DNA from: Armillaria gallica | Lineage: Eukaryota; Basidiomycota; Agaricomycetes; Agaricales; Physalacriaceae | Direction: 5' to 3' | NCBI GenBank assembly: GCA_037576215.1 | Contig: JBANDB010000001.1 | Span: 5,890,001-5,954,000 of the forward strand | DNA: 64,000 bases | Shown here: positions 22,583 through 32,601 of the stretch, piece after piece | Position numbering within the stretch: position 1 is the stretch's first letter | Layout: the number at the start of each line of letters is the position of its first letter | Position numbers and translations under genes: made by a program | Notes under the pieces: model-generated | Told to the model about the DNA's origin: nothing | What the model saw: the letters and a program-made list of their open reading frames with translations, nothing else | The model's database searches: none

Positions 22583-24399
22583 ATGAAGAGGCAGAGAACA
22601 ACGGCAATAGGAGGTGAGAACAGTGAGTGACTATGTCTTTACCCCTTCTGCCGCTAACGAATATGGTGCTTATGTAGGTATCAAAGCGAAGAAATCTTCC
22701 ATCCATAGTATGCAAGCCGTCTCGATACAGCTTGAAGCCGAGCCCCTTGACCCACCCATCCACTCTCTTCCTCCCGAAATTCTATCTGAGATATTTCTCC
22801 TCGCAACTGGAAAGCTATACAGCATGTTCAGCCCCCATTTGAGTGGTCCGTGGCGGCTAGCGAGAGTCTGCCATCGCTGGCGGGACACTGCTGCAGGTCT
22901 CCCCGCTCTCTGGTCGTCATTTATGTTGGATTGGCGAACACGAGGACAAGCAGATATCGGAGCGAGGCTTTTGCAGGAGGCGCTTCAGCGGACTGGACAG
23001 CGTAGGCTTTCGATGACGATACAGAAGCCTAAGTATTTTCCAGATGTCATTATCGAGACACTGGTGCAGCATTCGTCGCAGTGGGGACATGTCAACCTGC
23101 TCGGTCCTCCCTCTGATCAATGGACTCAATTATCATTGACATACAATCCCCGTTTCCCCTTATTGACAATGCTTAGCATACAGTGTTCCAAAGATGACAT
23201 CGCCACCCTCTTGGGCATGTTCAGAGACGCGCCCAACCTCAGATATCTCCGTTATGACCTGGATAGCTCCCCTCTAGATCCAGAGGGTTTTTCTCCAGGC
23301 GCAATTCATTTTCCATGGTCGAGAATTACAGATTTGACGATGCCTATTATCCGTTACGGTCGAGTGGAGCAATGTGTCGAGATTCTCCGTCTCTGTCCGA
23401 GTCTTGAACATTTGGAGGAGGGCTGTCTTTTACCCTGCTTGATGGGCACCGAGATACACCCCATCCCGCTGACGCTCTGGAAGCTCCGTTCGCTCAGTGT
23501 CGGATCCTCTCAATTGCTGCCCTACATCATTTGCCCAGTACTGGAACGTCTATCACTTGATATCGTTGGCGGGGTTTCGTTTTCCCCGAGCGACCTTTCT
23601 CAATTCTTCCTCCGTTCTGGGGGTCAGCTGCGGAGTCTCAGGCTAGGTCCACTAGAGAAGGACATTTCGGACCCAGGGCAACTGCTCTCTTGCATGCCCC
23701 AGCTCCGTGAATTACTCCTCGATTTTCGGAGCCCCTATCGTGAAGTAGATCTGACAAGGATCCTCACATCTATTCATTCCCAAGACTTGGGAGTGATGAT
23801 CCCGAACTTGTCCGTTTTTGTGCTGAACGTAGATCAGATTTTTACGGGGAAAATGTCACTGGAAGGACGGGATGAGGACATTGTCAGTATCATCGATAAG
23901 CGTTGGAATGTTCCTCAGGACTCGCGGCGGTTGCGTCATGTTCTTATCTACTGCGGTGTCGTGGGGTTCACCGAGGACGCAGTGGCGCAAGCTACTCAAA
24001 GCCGGATTCTGTCCTGTATCGAACGTCTGGAATTGTTCAAGATGCAAGGGTTGGATGTATCCATCAATGCACGACAAGGTAGGACTTTATTCTATTGCCT
24101 AGCGTCTTTGCTGAAGTCCTTTCGATAGCCGTTGGAATGTTCCTCAAGAATTACGGTTGCGTCAAATTGTTCACAGGGTCTGCTCAGGTCGGGATGTCAT
24201 GTTCACTGCAGTCGCAGTGGTGGAAGCTATTCGAAACCGGACTCTCTCCCACATCGGACGTCTGGACTTCTTCACGATGGAAAGGTTGGATATATCCATC
24301 TGTGGTAAGTCTCCATTCCATTGTCTAACGTCTCTGCTGATGGCCTTTGCAGTGAATAGAAATGGACTGTTCAACGACGATAGTCTTGTTTCATCATGA
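22583..24399 (+). CDS. F-box/LRR-like protein, paralogue 3
   Basis: Exon 1 is 22583-22613, intron 22614-22677 (64 nt), exon 2 is 22678-24078, and a last exon 24353-24399 joins in phase across a 274 nt intron; 492 residues. F-box: HSLPPEILSEIFLLAT followed by VCHRWRDTAAGLPALW. The LRR-like body matches paralogue 1 along its full length (for example SSQLLPYIICP, DKRWNVPQDSR). The final exon (VNRNGLFNDDSLVSS) matches the last exons of the other two. The large last intron contains a duplicated copy of the preceding 229 bp, so the gene once had, or is gaining, an extra 3' exon. If the intron is retained the protein stops at 24128. It probably works as a substrate receptor of an SCF ubiquitin ligase, inferred only from the F-box. 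Confidence 0.75.
23901..24352 (+). repeat. Tandem duplication of the 3' coding segment of F-box paralogue 3
   Basis: The segment 23901-24129, starting CGTTGGAATGTTCCTCA, is repeated at 24130-24352 starting with the same 17 bases. In the second copy the frame reads RWNVPQELRLRQIV and then GRLDFFTMERLDISICG, a diverged version of the first copy's RWNVPQDSRRLRHVLI and ERLELFKMQGLDVSIN. It carries its own GTAAGT donor at 24304. Joining the first copy directly to the second does not keep frame, so the second copy is now probably intronic. Confidence 0.65.
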
Positions 24400-25081
24400 T
24401 GCATTTCTCTCGTTAGGGTAAACACTTCTATGTACTAGTTACCGACTTGCAATCGTCGAGAGTCGCTGGCCTTTGACCTCCTTACTTCGCTTGGCCAGCT
24501 ATTGGGTGCATTCGTTTTCAATCCCTCGTTGGCTAGAGGGACCGCGTTTCCAGATGCAGTTGTCGCAAACCATATCTTTCTGAGGTTTATCTCCTCAGAT
24601 TTATCATCACTGCTTCACAACCTGCGAGAGATTTGCAAACTTAATCTCTGGTAGTCCATCGGTTAGTACTTCGTCTTGGGCACAAAGAGCTTGGTTCAAC
24701 TCCCAGCCACAGAGTTCACACGACCCTTGCATAATCCATTTCTTTTTTGGCCGTGGAAGCTATCGAAGGAAGGCAAGTGGAAATTTTCCAGAATTCCATA
24801 TCATATTGCCGGAGAACCATGGTACACACCGTCACTCCCTCCTTCCATAGGCGTGTATCGTCCGTCTGTCTACGAGAGATTAGCCGGAAATCTTAATTTA
24901 AGACGAATGGTACCAACAGACAACGACGAAGGAGCGAGAACTAGAGAAAGGTACGATACACCTTTTCCCAATCAGACTTTCTAGCGTCTGCTAATACTCG
25001 AGCCTTTGCGAGGTGTTTCAGATATTCCATCACCTATATTGTTCTCTCGTTAGCAGACATTAAGTACATGCACAGAAGGTT
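24400..25081. other. Intergenic, no gene seen
   Basis: A frame at 24676-24984 has no motif and was not called. The sequence leads into the first long composite repeat unit at about 25.06 kb. Confidence 0.4.
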
Positions 25082-25147
25082 TACCGTTCTCCTGTGGTTT
25101 ATCGGATAGGGGATTGGATATGGGTTCGATCCCCAGGCGGAGGATAC
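25082..25147 (+). repeat. tRNA-derived module 1, unit A
   Basis: An A box (TGGTTTATCGG, 25095-25105) and a B box (GGTTCGATCCC, 25123-25133) are both present, but the gap between them is too short for an anticodon arm. The outer ends TCTCCTG and GCGGAGGA can pair. This is the head of a tRNA-derived SINE-like repeat, not a functional tRNA. Confidence 0.55.
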
Positions 25148-25471
25148 ACATTGAAGTTTTGTTTTCTTCCTGAGATTTGTGTCGTGCGTTGGTTAGGTAT
25201 ATCGCTTTACCTTTGTAGGGGGGTTATAACATCCTTCATCCATCTTGCGTGAGGGTATCCGTCCTTGCTTGACCTCTTTATTCTTAACCACTGCCGCATT
25301 CCTATGGTTTCCAGAGCTCTTCTAGCGACTTGAATATTATAGCAGGCGTGATGGCGTCTACTAATCCCTGCGGCCCCCGGCGCTGGGTTCGAAGGAACGG
25401 GTTTTCTATACGTTGAGGTTTTGGAGCCACGCTGACTGACGTATGTCCAACCCTACACGCATACAACCACC

Positions 25472-25533
25472 GTCCACCTGTAGGTCATTGGTTAGTACCC
25501 CCTGTCCTAGGTTCGATTCCCAGCTGGATGATT
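25472..25533 (+). repeat. tRNA-derived module 3, unit A
   Basis: A box TAGGTCATTGG (25481-25491), B box GGTTCGATTCC (25510-25520) and pairable ends TCCACCTG and CAGCTGGATGA. The anticodon arm is missing, as in the unit B copy at 28808-28870. Confidence 0.55.
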
Positions 25534-25848
25534 AGGCAGTTACCAAAATGTGCTTTTTATCTGGGCTTTACCGCCCTTTCTTACGAGCATCAAGACCAGC
25601 GATGCTTGCTGATGATGACTTGGAGATATGTTTGTTCTCTTGCCCATTGATTAACGAACGTTTATGTTTTGAAGCATCCAAAACAACGAAGGCATCAGAA
25701 GAGCCTGATGACTGCTTTGGTCACGAAGATCTTGACATTGAGAGACTCGCGAAGTAGATACAAACTCTCGCACTGCAGGCGGTAAATTCGTTCACCCTGA
25801 CCACTTGATCACATCCTCGGTCCTGCACGGACCTCGAGGCTACCATGA

Positions 25849-26280
25849 TTACGCCTTTTGCAGTACAATACGCCCCTGCCTCTCCGAACTTGTCGAGAGC
25901 GGGGATACAAGCAGAGAATGTCCCTTTCCCCGAATCCAACAACGCCCTCTACTTGGTCTCAGCCGACGGAATCCTTCATATCCGAATGTATGCGGCCCAG
26001 AGAGGAAGAGTGTCCCGTTAATACTCGAGGGTGCAAGGCGGGGGGATACAGAGTGGTGAGCTCGCCGAGTGGTCGAGGATGTAGCTGTCAAAGTCGGGGA
26101 AGGGGAGGTTATCTACGACCCATTGTATCGCATTCAGCACGTCCTGAGATGCGCCGAGGAATTGGGCGACTTATTCGACAAGGCTATAGTCGGAGATAAA
26201 TGTATTTAGGGCTGTTCGAAAAGGTTAGTGATAGAAAAATGTAAGGAACAATAACTTGCTTGGCAGCTAGACATCATTTA
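25849..26280 (-). pseudogene. Decayed esterase, copy in unit A
   Basis: The minus strand reads INGTLFLSGPHTFGYEGF, equivalent to the block after the nucleophile elbow in the esterase family. The neighbouring segment 26100-26200 corresponds to the PDSDI and DAIQW region in broken frames. There is no start, no continuous frame and no catalytic serine motif. It is shorter than copy 1, having lost most of the N-terminal half. Confidence 0.5.
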
Positions 26281-26634
26281 TCTCTCCCCTTGGACCTGCG
26301 AGAGTTGCTTCATAGTTCGCTGGATGTTCACTGCCATTACTCGTGCATCCGATACGGCTATACCGTATGTGTCGCCCTAATGTTTCGTTGAGCGATTGGA
26401 GCTGTGGACCGACTCAGATGAGGGCGTACTCGCCGATCAGTGCAGTCGATGTGTGAGGAACGAGCGTCGAGCTCGATTCAGTGGACGAGATGGGGAACGG
26501 GAAGAGGAAACTGCAAATTCAAATTAGAACTGAAGGTCACATAACGGTCACAACCTTTCCCTTGCCAACTCCTTGTCGAGTTCAATCATTGACGCGTATT
26601 AAGGGCTTTACCTTCGCACAAACACCTCAGTCCA

Positions 26635-26714
26635 TCTCATTAGTAGTGCATCGGAAAGTATACATGGCGGTCCATGCCGATGTGCACGGCGAGGGTTCGA
26701 CTCCCAGCAAGACA
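26635..26714 (+). repeat. tRNA-Asp-like module, unit A
   Basis: Contains GTGCATCGGAAAGTATACATGG then GTCCATGCCGATGTGC and the B box GGTTCGACTCC, ending AGCAAGACA. The length of about 80 nt and the AAGTATAC D-arm with a GTC in the anticodon position resemble tRNA-Asp. Stems are imperfect, so it is a repeat-borne tRNA relic. The same module closes units B and C. Confidence 0.5.
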
Positions 26715-27003
26715 ATGATGTGGAAGTGATGCCGTGTTCGCATATTTTAGCCTTTTTTCAACAAAGTTGCCTTGCATTAATCCCGATGGTTCCCCTTCAG
26801 TGCCTTCACGTATAATCTTGTCTTCGCAACATAATACCTCAACTTCGCAAAGCTTCCGAATTTTTCATCGTCCAACCCTACAAGCGTACGACAACAAATG
26901 CCGTGCATAACCGATGCTCTCGTGTCTCGTACAGTTGAGAACTTCGTTCGTTCAATTGACCGGAACGTTACAACACCGAATGAGTGCTGCCTGAGCTGAC
27001 CGC

Positions 27004-28358
27004 ATGAAAAAAACCGACAAAAAAGGAAACATTGTGACAGTAACATCAGACATGGCCATCGTCTCACATCCTCTTCCGTCTACGAAATCTAAACTTCACC
27101 AGCGGGATACTTTCATTTTCTCAACGTCTTTACCAGCCAAGCTGCTTGTAGGTGAGGAAACCGTGATGAATTTATTCCCAAGATTGATTTAAACTGTTTC
27201 CAGGAGTAAACCAGTGTCGGATATCTATCAGCAGCGCCACGGTACAGCGATGGACATACCTCTTAGCTCCACACAGCGAGCCCTTCCACCTGCGTCCCGT
27301 AACGGTCCACCAATTCGGGATCACGGCTTATGGCATAACGCCCAACGGTCCTCCCATCCCCGAGGATTCCTCCGAACCCCTTCGGCCTGGGAATTACGGC
27401 TGGTATGGAGCAGGCAACGACAGCCCCCGCTATCGTTGATCCATGCTGACACTATATGGCAGGCAGCACGGCAAGGTTCTTGCCCCAGATCACGACTATG
27501 CCCAATCCCCCTTCTTTCGCAGCCATGCAAAAGAGTTGGACTTGGTTTCCCAATCAAGAAAGCATGGTATATTTCTTCCCATCCTAAGTTATCTTACGAG
27601 CTCACATCCTAGTCATAGCTTGATGTGATAGCCTCCGTAGCGCAGGCGGTTAGGCAAAGAGACCAGCAACGATGCTTCATCACCGGAACTACTGCATCTA
27701 CTGATTTAGTATGGATGTTTCCGCCCTGTTTCGCTCATTTGGTAAGGTCAATAGTATCTGTATACGACTCTTGTTCTCACATCTCTAGTGTCGATTCCCT
27801 CCCCTAAGAGACGGTTACGACAATACACCCGAGTTCTTCGAGACACCCTCCAATGCTGCCTTTCTTCACAAGGACCTTGTGCCTTTTTTCCATGACAACG
27901 CTTTCAGCGTCGACATAGACGTAAGACCGCTTTCAAATTTTTACTTGGCTCCGACTATATATTAATGCTAGGATAATCATCGTATTCTAATCTTCCGCGA
28001 TATCAGCCCAGCCGAAAAGCTTCTCCCGTCCCATCTGCAGCCCGTCAACGGAGTCGGACCCGACGATTGGTACCTCAGAGAGTATTTCCGAATATCCCTC
28101 CAAGTGTGTCTCCTCGATGGTGATATCAGATCGGATTATCCTTCTTCTGCTGTTCTTCAGATGATGGATGAGCTTGGGGTCAATTCGGTCGGCAGCGACG
28201 ATACGGTCGAGCTGGTACCGATGACGGATCCTCGATGGCAAACCGTTGAGTCAGTCGATCTGGGAGAAAGTGTTAGAGACGAGGATGGCGGCGAGCTATG
28301 TGCCTTCAGACGAGGAGGACGCAGACGACGACAATCGAAGGGATCTAGAGGAAGATAA
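27004..28358 (+). CDS. HNH-nuclease-like protein (agaricomycete type), six exons
   Basis: Exons 27004-27151, 27204-27402, 27463-27566, 27632-27741, 27789-27920 and 27972-28358 join in phase to 1080 nt, 359 residues. Introns are 47-65 nt, and the second has a clear CTGAC branch site. Residues about 151-190 carry the core: QAVRQRDQQRCFITG followed by DLVWMFPPCFAH, the HNH_2-like arrangement (RD..RC..TG, then the metal-binding turn). The first canonical His is replaced by Trp178, so nuclease activity is doubtful. Residues 188-300 contain the conserved trailer with DDWYLREYFR; the tail is Arg/Lys-rich (possible nucleic-acid contact). An internal ATG at 27052 could be the true start. For intron 2 an alternative pair, 27435-27488, also keeps frame. 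The gene sits between two composite repeat units yet shows no lesion. Confidence 0.7.
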
Positions 28359-28470
28359 AATGTAGGTGATGGTAGCCATTGGTAGGCGATTTCTTCTAAA
28401 CGCCTGAGTACTAATTGCGACGTTTCGGTTATCTTGCGAGTCGATCACGTAACATATTGTACAGAAGAAT

Positions 28471-28535
28471 TACCGTTCCCCCGTGGTATATCGGATAGCG
28501 GACTGGATATGGGTTCGATTCCCAGATGGAGGATC
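28471..28535 (+). repeat. tRNA-derived module 1, unit B
   Basis: A box TGGTATATCGG, B box GGTTCGATTCC, and ends CCCCCGTG and ATGGAGGAT that can pair. The anticodon arm is missing. It is close to the unit A copy. Confidence 0.55.
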
Positions 28536-28697
28536 AGTGACAGCGTTTGGAATTTATTTCAAATTTATTTTCTTACTGGGATTTGGCTTGATGTCGCAGG
28601 AGGGACCAGTACTTCTCTTGGTTTACCTTTGTAGGAGTATCGCATGAGGATTGCTTGGCCTCCTTATTCATAAACACCGCCGCACTCCCAGAAGTGT

Positions 28698-28760
28698 TAT
28701 AGCAGGCGCGATGTTGGCGTCTAATCCCTTACGTTGGGTTCGACTCCCTGCGAGATATCG
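28698..28760 (+). repeat. tRNA-derived module 2, unit B
   Basis: Begins ATAGCAGGCGCGATG and has B box GGTTCGACTCC near 28738-28748. The unit A counterpart near 25345-25400 has a damaged B box (GGTTCGAAGG). The A box is weak. Confidence 0.4.
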
Positions 28761-28807
28761 AACTGGACTTCTATTTGCTTGGAGTCACGCCAATGTCCAA
28801 TACAATC

Positions 28808-28870
28808 AGTCCAGATGTAGGCCATTGGTTAGCACTCCCCGCACTAGGTTCGACTCCCAGCTGGATGATG
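28808..28870 (+). repeat. tRNA-derived module 3, unit B
   Basis: A box TAGGCCATTGG, B box GGTTCGACTCC and pairable ends GTCCAGATG and CAGCTGGATGATG. The anticodon arm is lost. Confidence 0.55.
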
Positions 28871-29079
28871 TATCGACAACCCAGGCTTTTTATCTGGACT
28901 TTTCCTTTCTTAACGAACATCAGATGGGGACCCTTCTTCCTTGGATTTGCGCAAAAGAAGGAATCGGAAGAGCCTAACGTCTGCTTTGGCCACAAAGATC
29001 TTGGCATTGCGAAGTAGATACAAACTTCTAATACTCTTGGGCTGCGCACGGCAAATTCGTTCAATCCCACTCTCTGTCC

Positions 29080-29680
29080 AGAGCACCGGCACTTTTTGCA
29101 ATGAAACCACTATACATCACGCCCCCGCCTTTATGTTCGAGTCGGTGCGCTCGCTGAATCCAACGGAACTCTCAGCCTGGCATATCCGGATGTATGCGGC
29201 CCAGATAGGAGGTTTGCACCGTGCAGCTTTGAGAGAGCATGGGTGCTCGCCGAGTGTAGATGTCAGAGTCGGGGAATAGGAGAGTGTCTGTGGCCCATTG
29301 CATCGCATCTCGCACGTCCTAAGTTGTGCTGGGGTACTGGGCAACCTGTGGTAGTCGGGGACGACGGTCATGAACCCGCGACTGGCAGAGAAGTAGCCGA
29401 GCCGCCGGTGGGGAGTAAGTGAGCGTCTGTCCGCCCACATAGAACATGCCGCTGTGAGAAGATGAGCATCGGAGTATCGGGGGCGCGGAATGGGAGGGCA
29501 GCAAACGTTGAGTTTGCGGCGGTTAGTTTGGATTCTCGCGTGGCCTTCTCGATTGACACGCGCTTGGATATGAAGGCATTTAGTGCTGTCCAAGTAGGTC
29601 AGCGATAGCAGGATGTAAGAGACAAGACGTACTCGGCACAAAGATACCATTGATTTCTCTCCTTGGATGTGCTCCATGGT
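29080..29680 (-). pseudogene. Decayed esterase, copy in unit B
   Basis: The minus strand gives broken pieces of the esterase family: an N-terminal SIEKATRESKLTAAN block, TPMLIFS, then in other frames segments equivalent to ASRGFMTVVPDYHRL and DSDIY, and at the 3' side a PHTSG/RIHPD-like remnant and WIQRAHRLEHK. Frames change at least four times. No GxSxG elbow is seen. The gene body is as long as copy 1 but clearly dead. Confidence 0.55.
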
Positions 29681-30330
29681 TCGCTAGATAGATAGATAGA
29701 TAACCGGACGAGGTCCCAAAAAGGAGCTAGATGTTGGCTGCCATCACCCGTCCATCTTATACCAAACAAAAACCTGGTCTCATCCTCAAACGATATTATT
29801 GCAGAATCGGAGAGCTGTTTCTCCAACTTGTATGAGAGGCATTGAGTGCTCTGGCTAATGCAGTTGGCGCGCTCAAGGGCTGTTAGAGCCGGTCAGTGAG
29901 AGTAAATGTAGGAGAAAGTAAACGTACTCGGCAGCAAGACATCGTTCATCTCTCCCCCTTGAACCTGCTCCGTGGCTTGTTCAATTTTTACTATTGTCGT
30001 CCATACATCCTATACCCCAAGAGAGTCGCCTTCATCGACTATGAAAGATTTTGAGCTGTGGCCAGACTCAGATGAGCAGCGTTAATAAGATCTTGAGAGG
30101 TGCTGTACGCCGGCCCATGAGGTGCACGAGGAACACGGGCGATATCGGCTCATCGCTGTGTACACTGAAAATGAGCCCGGGTCTAAGTATGGGGAACGTG
30201 GAGAAAGAGGAACCTGCAAATTCAAATGGGAACTTGAAAGTCACATAACCGTCACAACCATTCCCTTTTTTGACCTCCGTCTTGCTCAATTATTCGTGCG
30301 GGGCTATTTTGCCTCGACACAAGGATCTTA

Positions 30331-30415
30331 GTCTATCTCCATAGTAGTACATCGGAAAGTATACGTGGCTGTGGTCCATTTCGATGTGTGCGAGGGTTCG
30401 ACTCCCAGCAAGACA
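30331..30415 (+). repeat. tRNA-Asp-like module, unit B
   Basis: AGTACATCGGAAAGTATACG, a GTGGTCC anticodon-like segment, CGATGTGTGCGAG and B box GGTTCGACTCC, ending AGCAAGACA. It is the same module as in units A and C, with imperfect stems. Confidence 0.5.
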
Positions 30416-30858
30416 CTACCAATTGTATGAGTTCGAGTATTTTGGCCTTTCTATCCGACTCCCGAGTCGACAAATTTGAAGTTTGCATTAATGATTCTCC
30501 GCTCGGCGCGGCTCCGTATTCGCACCACAATACCTCAACATCACTGAAGGTGACTTTCAAACTTTCTTGTTGTCCTCTGCTAGGCGGAAGCTTCTGGTTT
30601 GGATTGTAGAAGAAAAATATGCAGATGGGTGGGCGGCGACTTGTCAACCAGTTTAGACGTCAATTTTTTTTTTGTTTATCAACTACGTAAGTATCATCGA
30701 TGCCAGCTCTGGACATAACTCATTCAATTGATCTCTTATAGAGGAAAGAGTCATCTACTCCTCCCTCTCAGTCGGATTCTTAGTGATCGCGTGACTGTTT
30801 CAGTGCGAAACTGCTCCGTTTTGGAGTGGTTAACCTTAACCAGCAACCACCACATTCT

Positions 30859-32183
30859 ATGGCTGTTTCATGCGCTTCTGGCTCTGACCCCTCTGACTCG
30901 GAAACTCGTTCAAGTATCCCCGACGATGACAGAATTGCGCCTGAACTGTTTTGGGTAAAACACCAACCCTTCTTGGCTAGTGCGGGCTACATGCTACGAC
31001 ATCGGTACCATCCGAATTGGACTCCTTCTTGGATCAGGAAAGATGGAACAGCAAGATGGAGATTTCGTAAATCTTTCGAGGACAAACACTCTCTACTTGT
31101 AAGAAAGTCTTGCTTTTGAATTGTCGGGCTGACCTCACAGATCCAGACACCGCGTGTCCTGGATGCTGTACGAATGAAAGATGGCGTCAAAGTTGTCATC
31201 CGTATCACACACACACAGACACAACCGAACTCTCCATGGCCAAGCATCTTTGCAGCTCCGAACTTCTGCATGAATCACAAAATCATACTGTTCCCATCCT
31301 CGATGTCATACCTATTCCGGATGACGAAGACAAGCGCGTGTTCATGGTGATGCCGATGCTGAAACTGTTCCACGAACCCGAATTTCATTGCCGGTCAGAG
31401 TTCGTGGATGCTTTTCATCAGCTGTTAGAGGCAGGCCCTATCCGTCACTATAATACTCATCCCTGGTCGTCTGATTTTTACTTGCAGGGTCTCGTTTTCA
31501 TGCACAGTCTCAACGTTGCTCACGGGTCAGTTCAACGAAGTCATTATTCGCTCCCTTTTGAACATTTTCCTCCCATAGCGATGCGAGCCCACTCAACTTC
31601 CTCATGGACTCCTCTAAGGTTTGCCCCAAAGGGTACCATTACGCCTCTGAAACAAGTTACGATGGCGTCCACTGGACCCTCCCCGTTTGTCCTCGCTGTC
31701 GCGTCGGCCCAATCCAATACTACATCATCGATTTCGAAAGCACCCAAGAATACCCCGCAGGCAAGGAAACTGCCCTCACAATTCGAAATCTCCGCTGCGG
31801 TATACGCTCATCACCAGAGTTTTCCCTCGGAGAACCGTGCAATCCATTCAAGTTGGACGTGTACAACGCAGGTGCTACCTTCTTGGAACTTTGCGAGGTA
31901 ATTTATCATTTCCGTTTGTTACTCGGCGTCACTTACTCTGGCCATTTAGAAATATGAAGGACTGGATGTCTTCAAGCCTCTTTTGCTGGATATGATGTCC
32001 GAGGATCCGCTCGCCAGGCCTGATATGGAAGATGCTCTCCGGAGGCTTGATGATCTCGTGTCTTTGAACGACAAACTTTGGCTACGCGGCAGGATCTGGA
32101 GGCTTTGTGCATGGGTCAAGCCTCCTTCGTATTTAATCCAGTATCTGTGGCGCAAGTTCCCGATTCTTCTTCCGTACTTCTGA
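30859..32183 (+). pseudogene. Protein-kinase-like gene with a CA-repeat frameshift
   Basis: Exons 30859-31098, 31141-31430, 31488-31525, 31579-31897 and 31950-32183 follow an agaricomycete family of small protein-kinase-like proteins. Landmarks: ELFWVKHQPFLASAGYMLR, WTPSWI, VFMVMPMLKLF (hinge), GLVFMHSLNVAHGDASPLN (catalytic-loop-like HGD with Asn), YYIIDFEST (in place of DFG) and DPLARPDMEDAL (C-lobe end). The exons total 1121 nt, two more than a multiple of three. The frame breaks at ATCACACACACACAGACAC (about 31203), exactly as one extra CA unit would do. The third exon is preceded by an intron starting GC (31431). DFE and the weak N-lobe suggest a poor or inactive kinase even if repaired. 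A start upstream of 30859 cannot be excluded. Confidence 0.6.
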
Positions 32184-32601
32184 CGTAAACCACTCTGCTC
32201 TCCCGGGGTCATTACTTGCGATTACAACTAACCCGCTCGAACAGGGCTAAAGAGGAACACGCGAGAACTGCGCTAGTATGGCATCTGGCCGCGGGTTATG
32301 CACCGCACGCACGCACGCTCTGCCCTTCCTTCATCGTCTATCACATCTCCGAGTACTAAGTAGTATTACGAAGCCGAATAATACACTCTCAGAGATTTCC
32401 TTACGCATCTTGAATGTGTTGGCAGAGGGTTAGACTTAGAACCCTCTAGTGGTATACCGGTTAGAACATATACTCGAGTGGGTTCGACTTCCACTACTAT
32501 GATCAGATAATACGCTATAAGAGTTTTGAACCATGATTCTTTTTAATGCGTGTCTGGACGACAATTACACGACATCCCAACCTATATGATAGATAAGGTG
32601 T
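32184..32601. other. Intergenic with tRNA-like remnant
   Basis: Between the kinase-like gene and the 3' end of the DUF6535 pseudogene. It holds GCACGCACGCACGC near 32308 and a tRNA-like module at 32446-32505; no gene. Confidence 0.45.
32446..32505 (+). repeat. tRNA-derived module
   Basis: A box TAGTGGTATACCGG and B box GGTTCGACTTC (32481-32491) with the short spacing seen in the composite units. TCTAGTGG and CCACTACTA-like ends could pair. It stands alone, outside a composite unit. Confidence 0.4.

Larger units (their letters stand above)
25060..26760. repeat. Composite repeat unit A (tRNA-like modules plus decayed esterase)
   Basis: This unit matches 28440-30660 and 37610-39440 in order and content. 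It has a tRNA-like module with GGATATGGGTTCGAT, a degenerate second module (ATAGCAGGCGTGATG), a third module ending CCCAGCTGGATGAT, and the stretch CTTTTTATCTGGGCTTT. Then come a conserved stretch ending in GAAGATCTTGACATT, a minus-strand esterase relic, GGTCACATAACGGTCACAACC, and a tRNA-Asp-like module ending CCCAGCAAGACA. The three long copies diverge by roughly 15-25 percent by eye. Confidence 0.7.
28440..30660. repeat. Composite repeat unit B
   Basis: The best-preserved copy of the composite unit: three tRNA-like modules, CTTTTTATCTGG, AAAGATCTTGGCATTGCG, esterase relic on minus, GTCACATAACCGTCACAACC, tRNA-Asp-like module, then a tail ending TCCTCTGCTAGGCGG and GCGGCGACTTGTCAACC, also present at the end of unit C. 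No terminal inverted repeats or clear target duplications were found at its borders. Confidence 0.7.

Noticed and set aside
27632..27660. An A-box-like TAGCGCAGGCGGTTAG suggesting a tRNA gene.
   Set aside because: It lies in the exon coding QAVRQRD of the HNH-like gene, and no B box or acceptor stem follows at the right distance.
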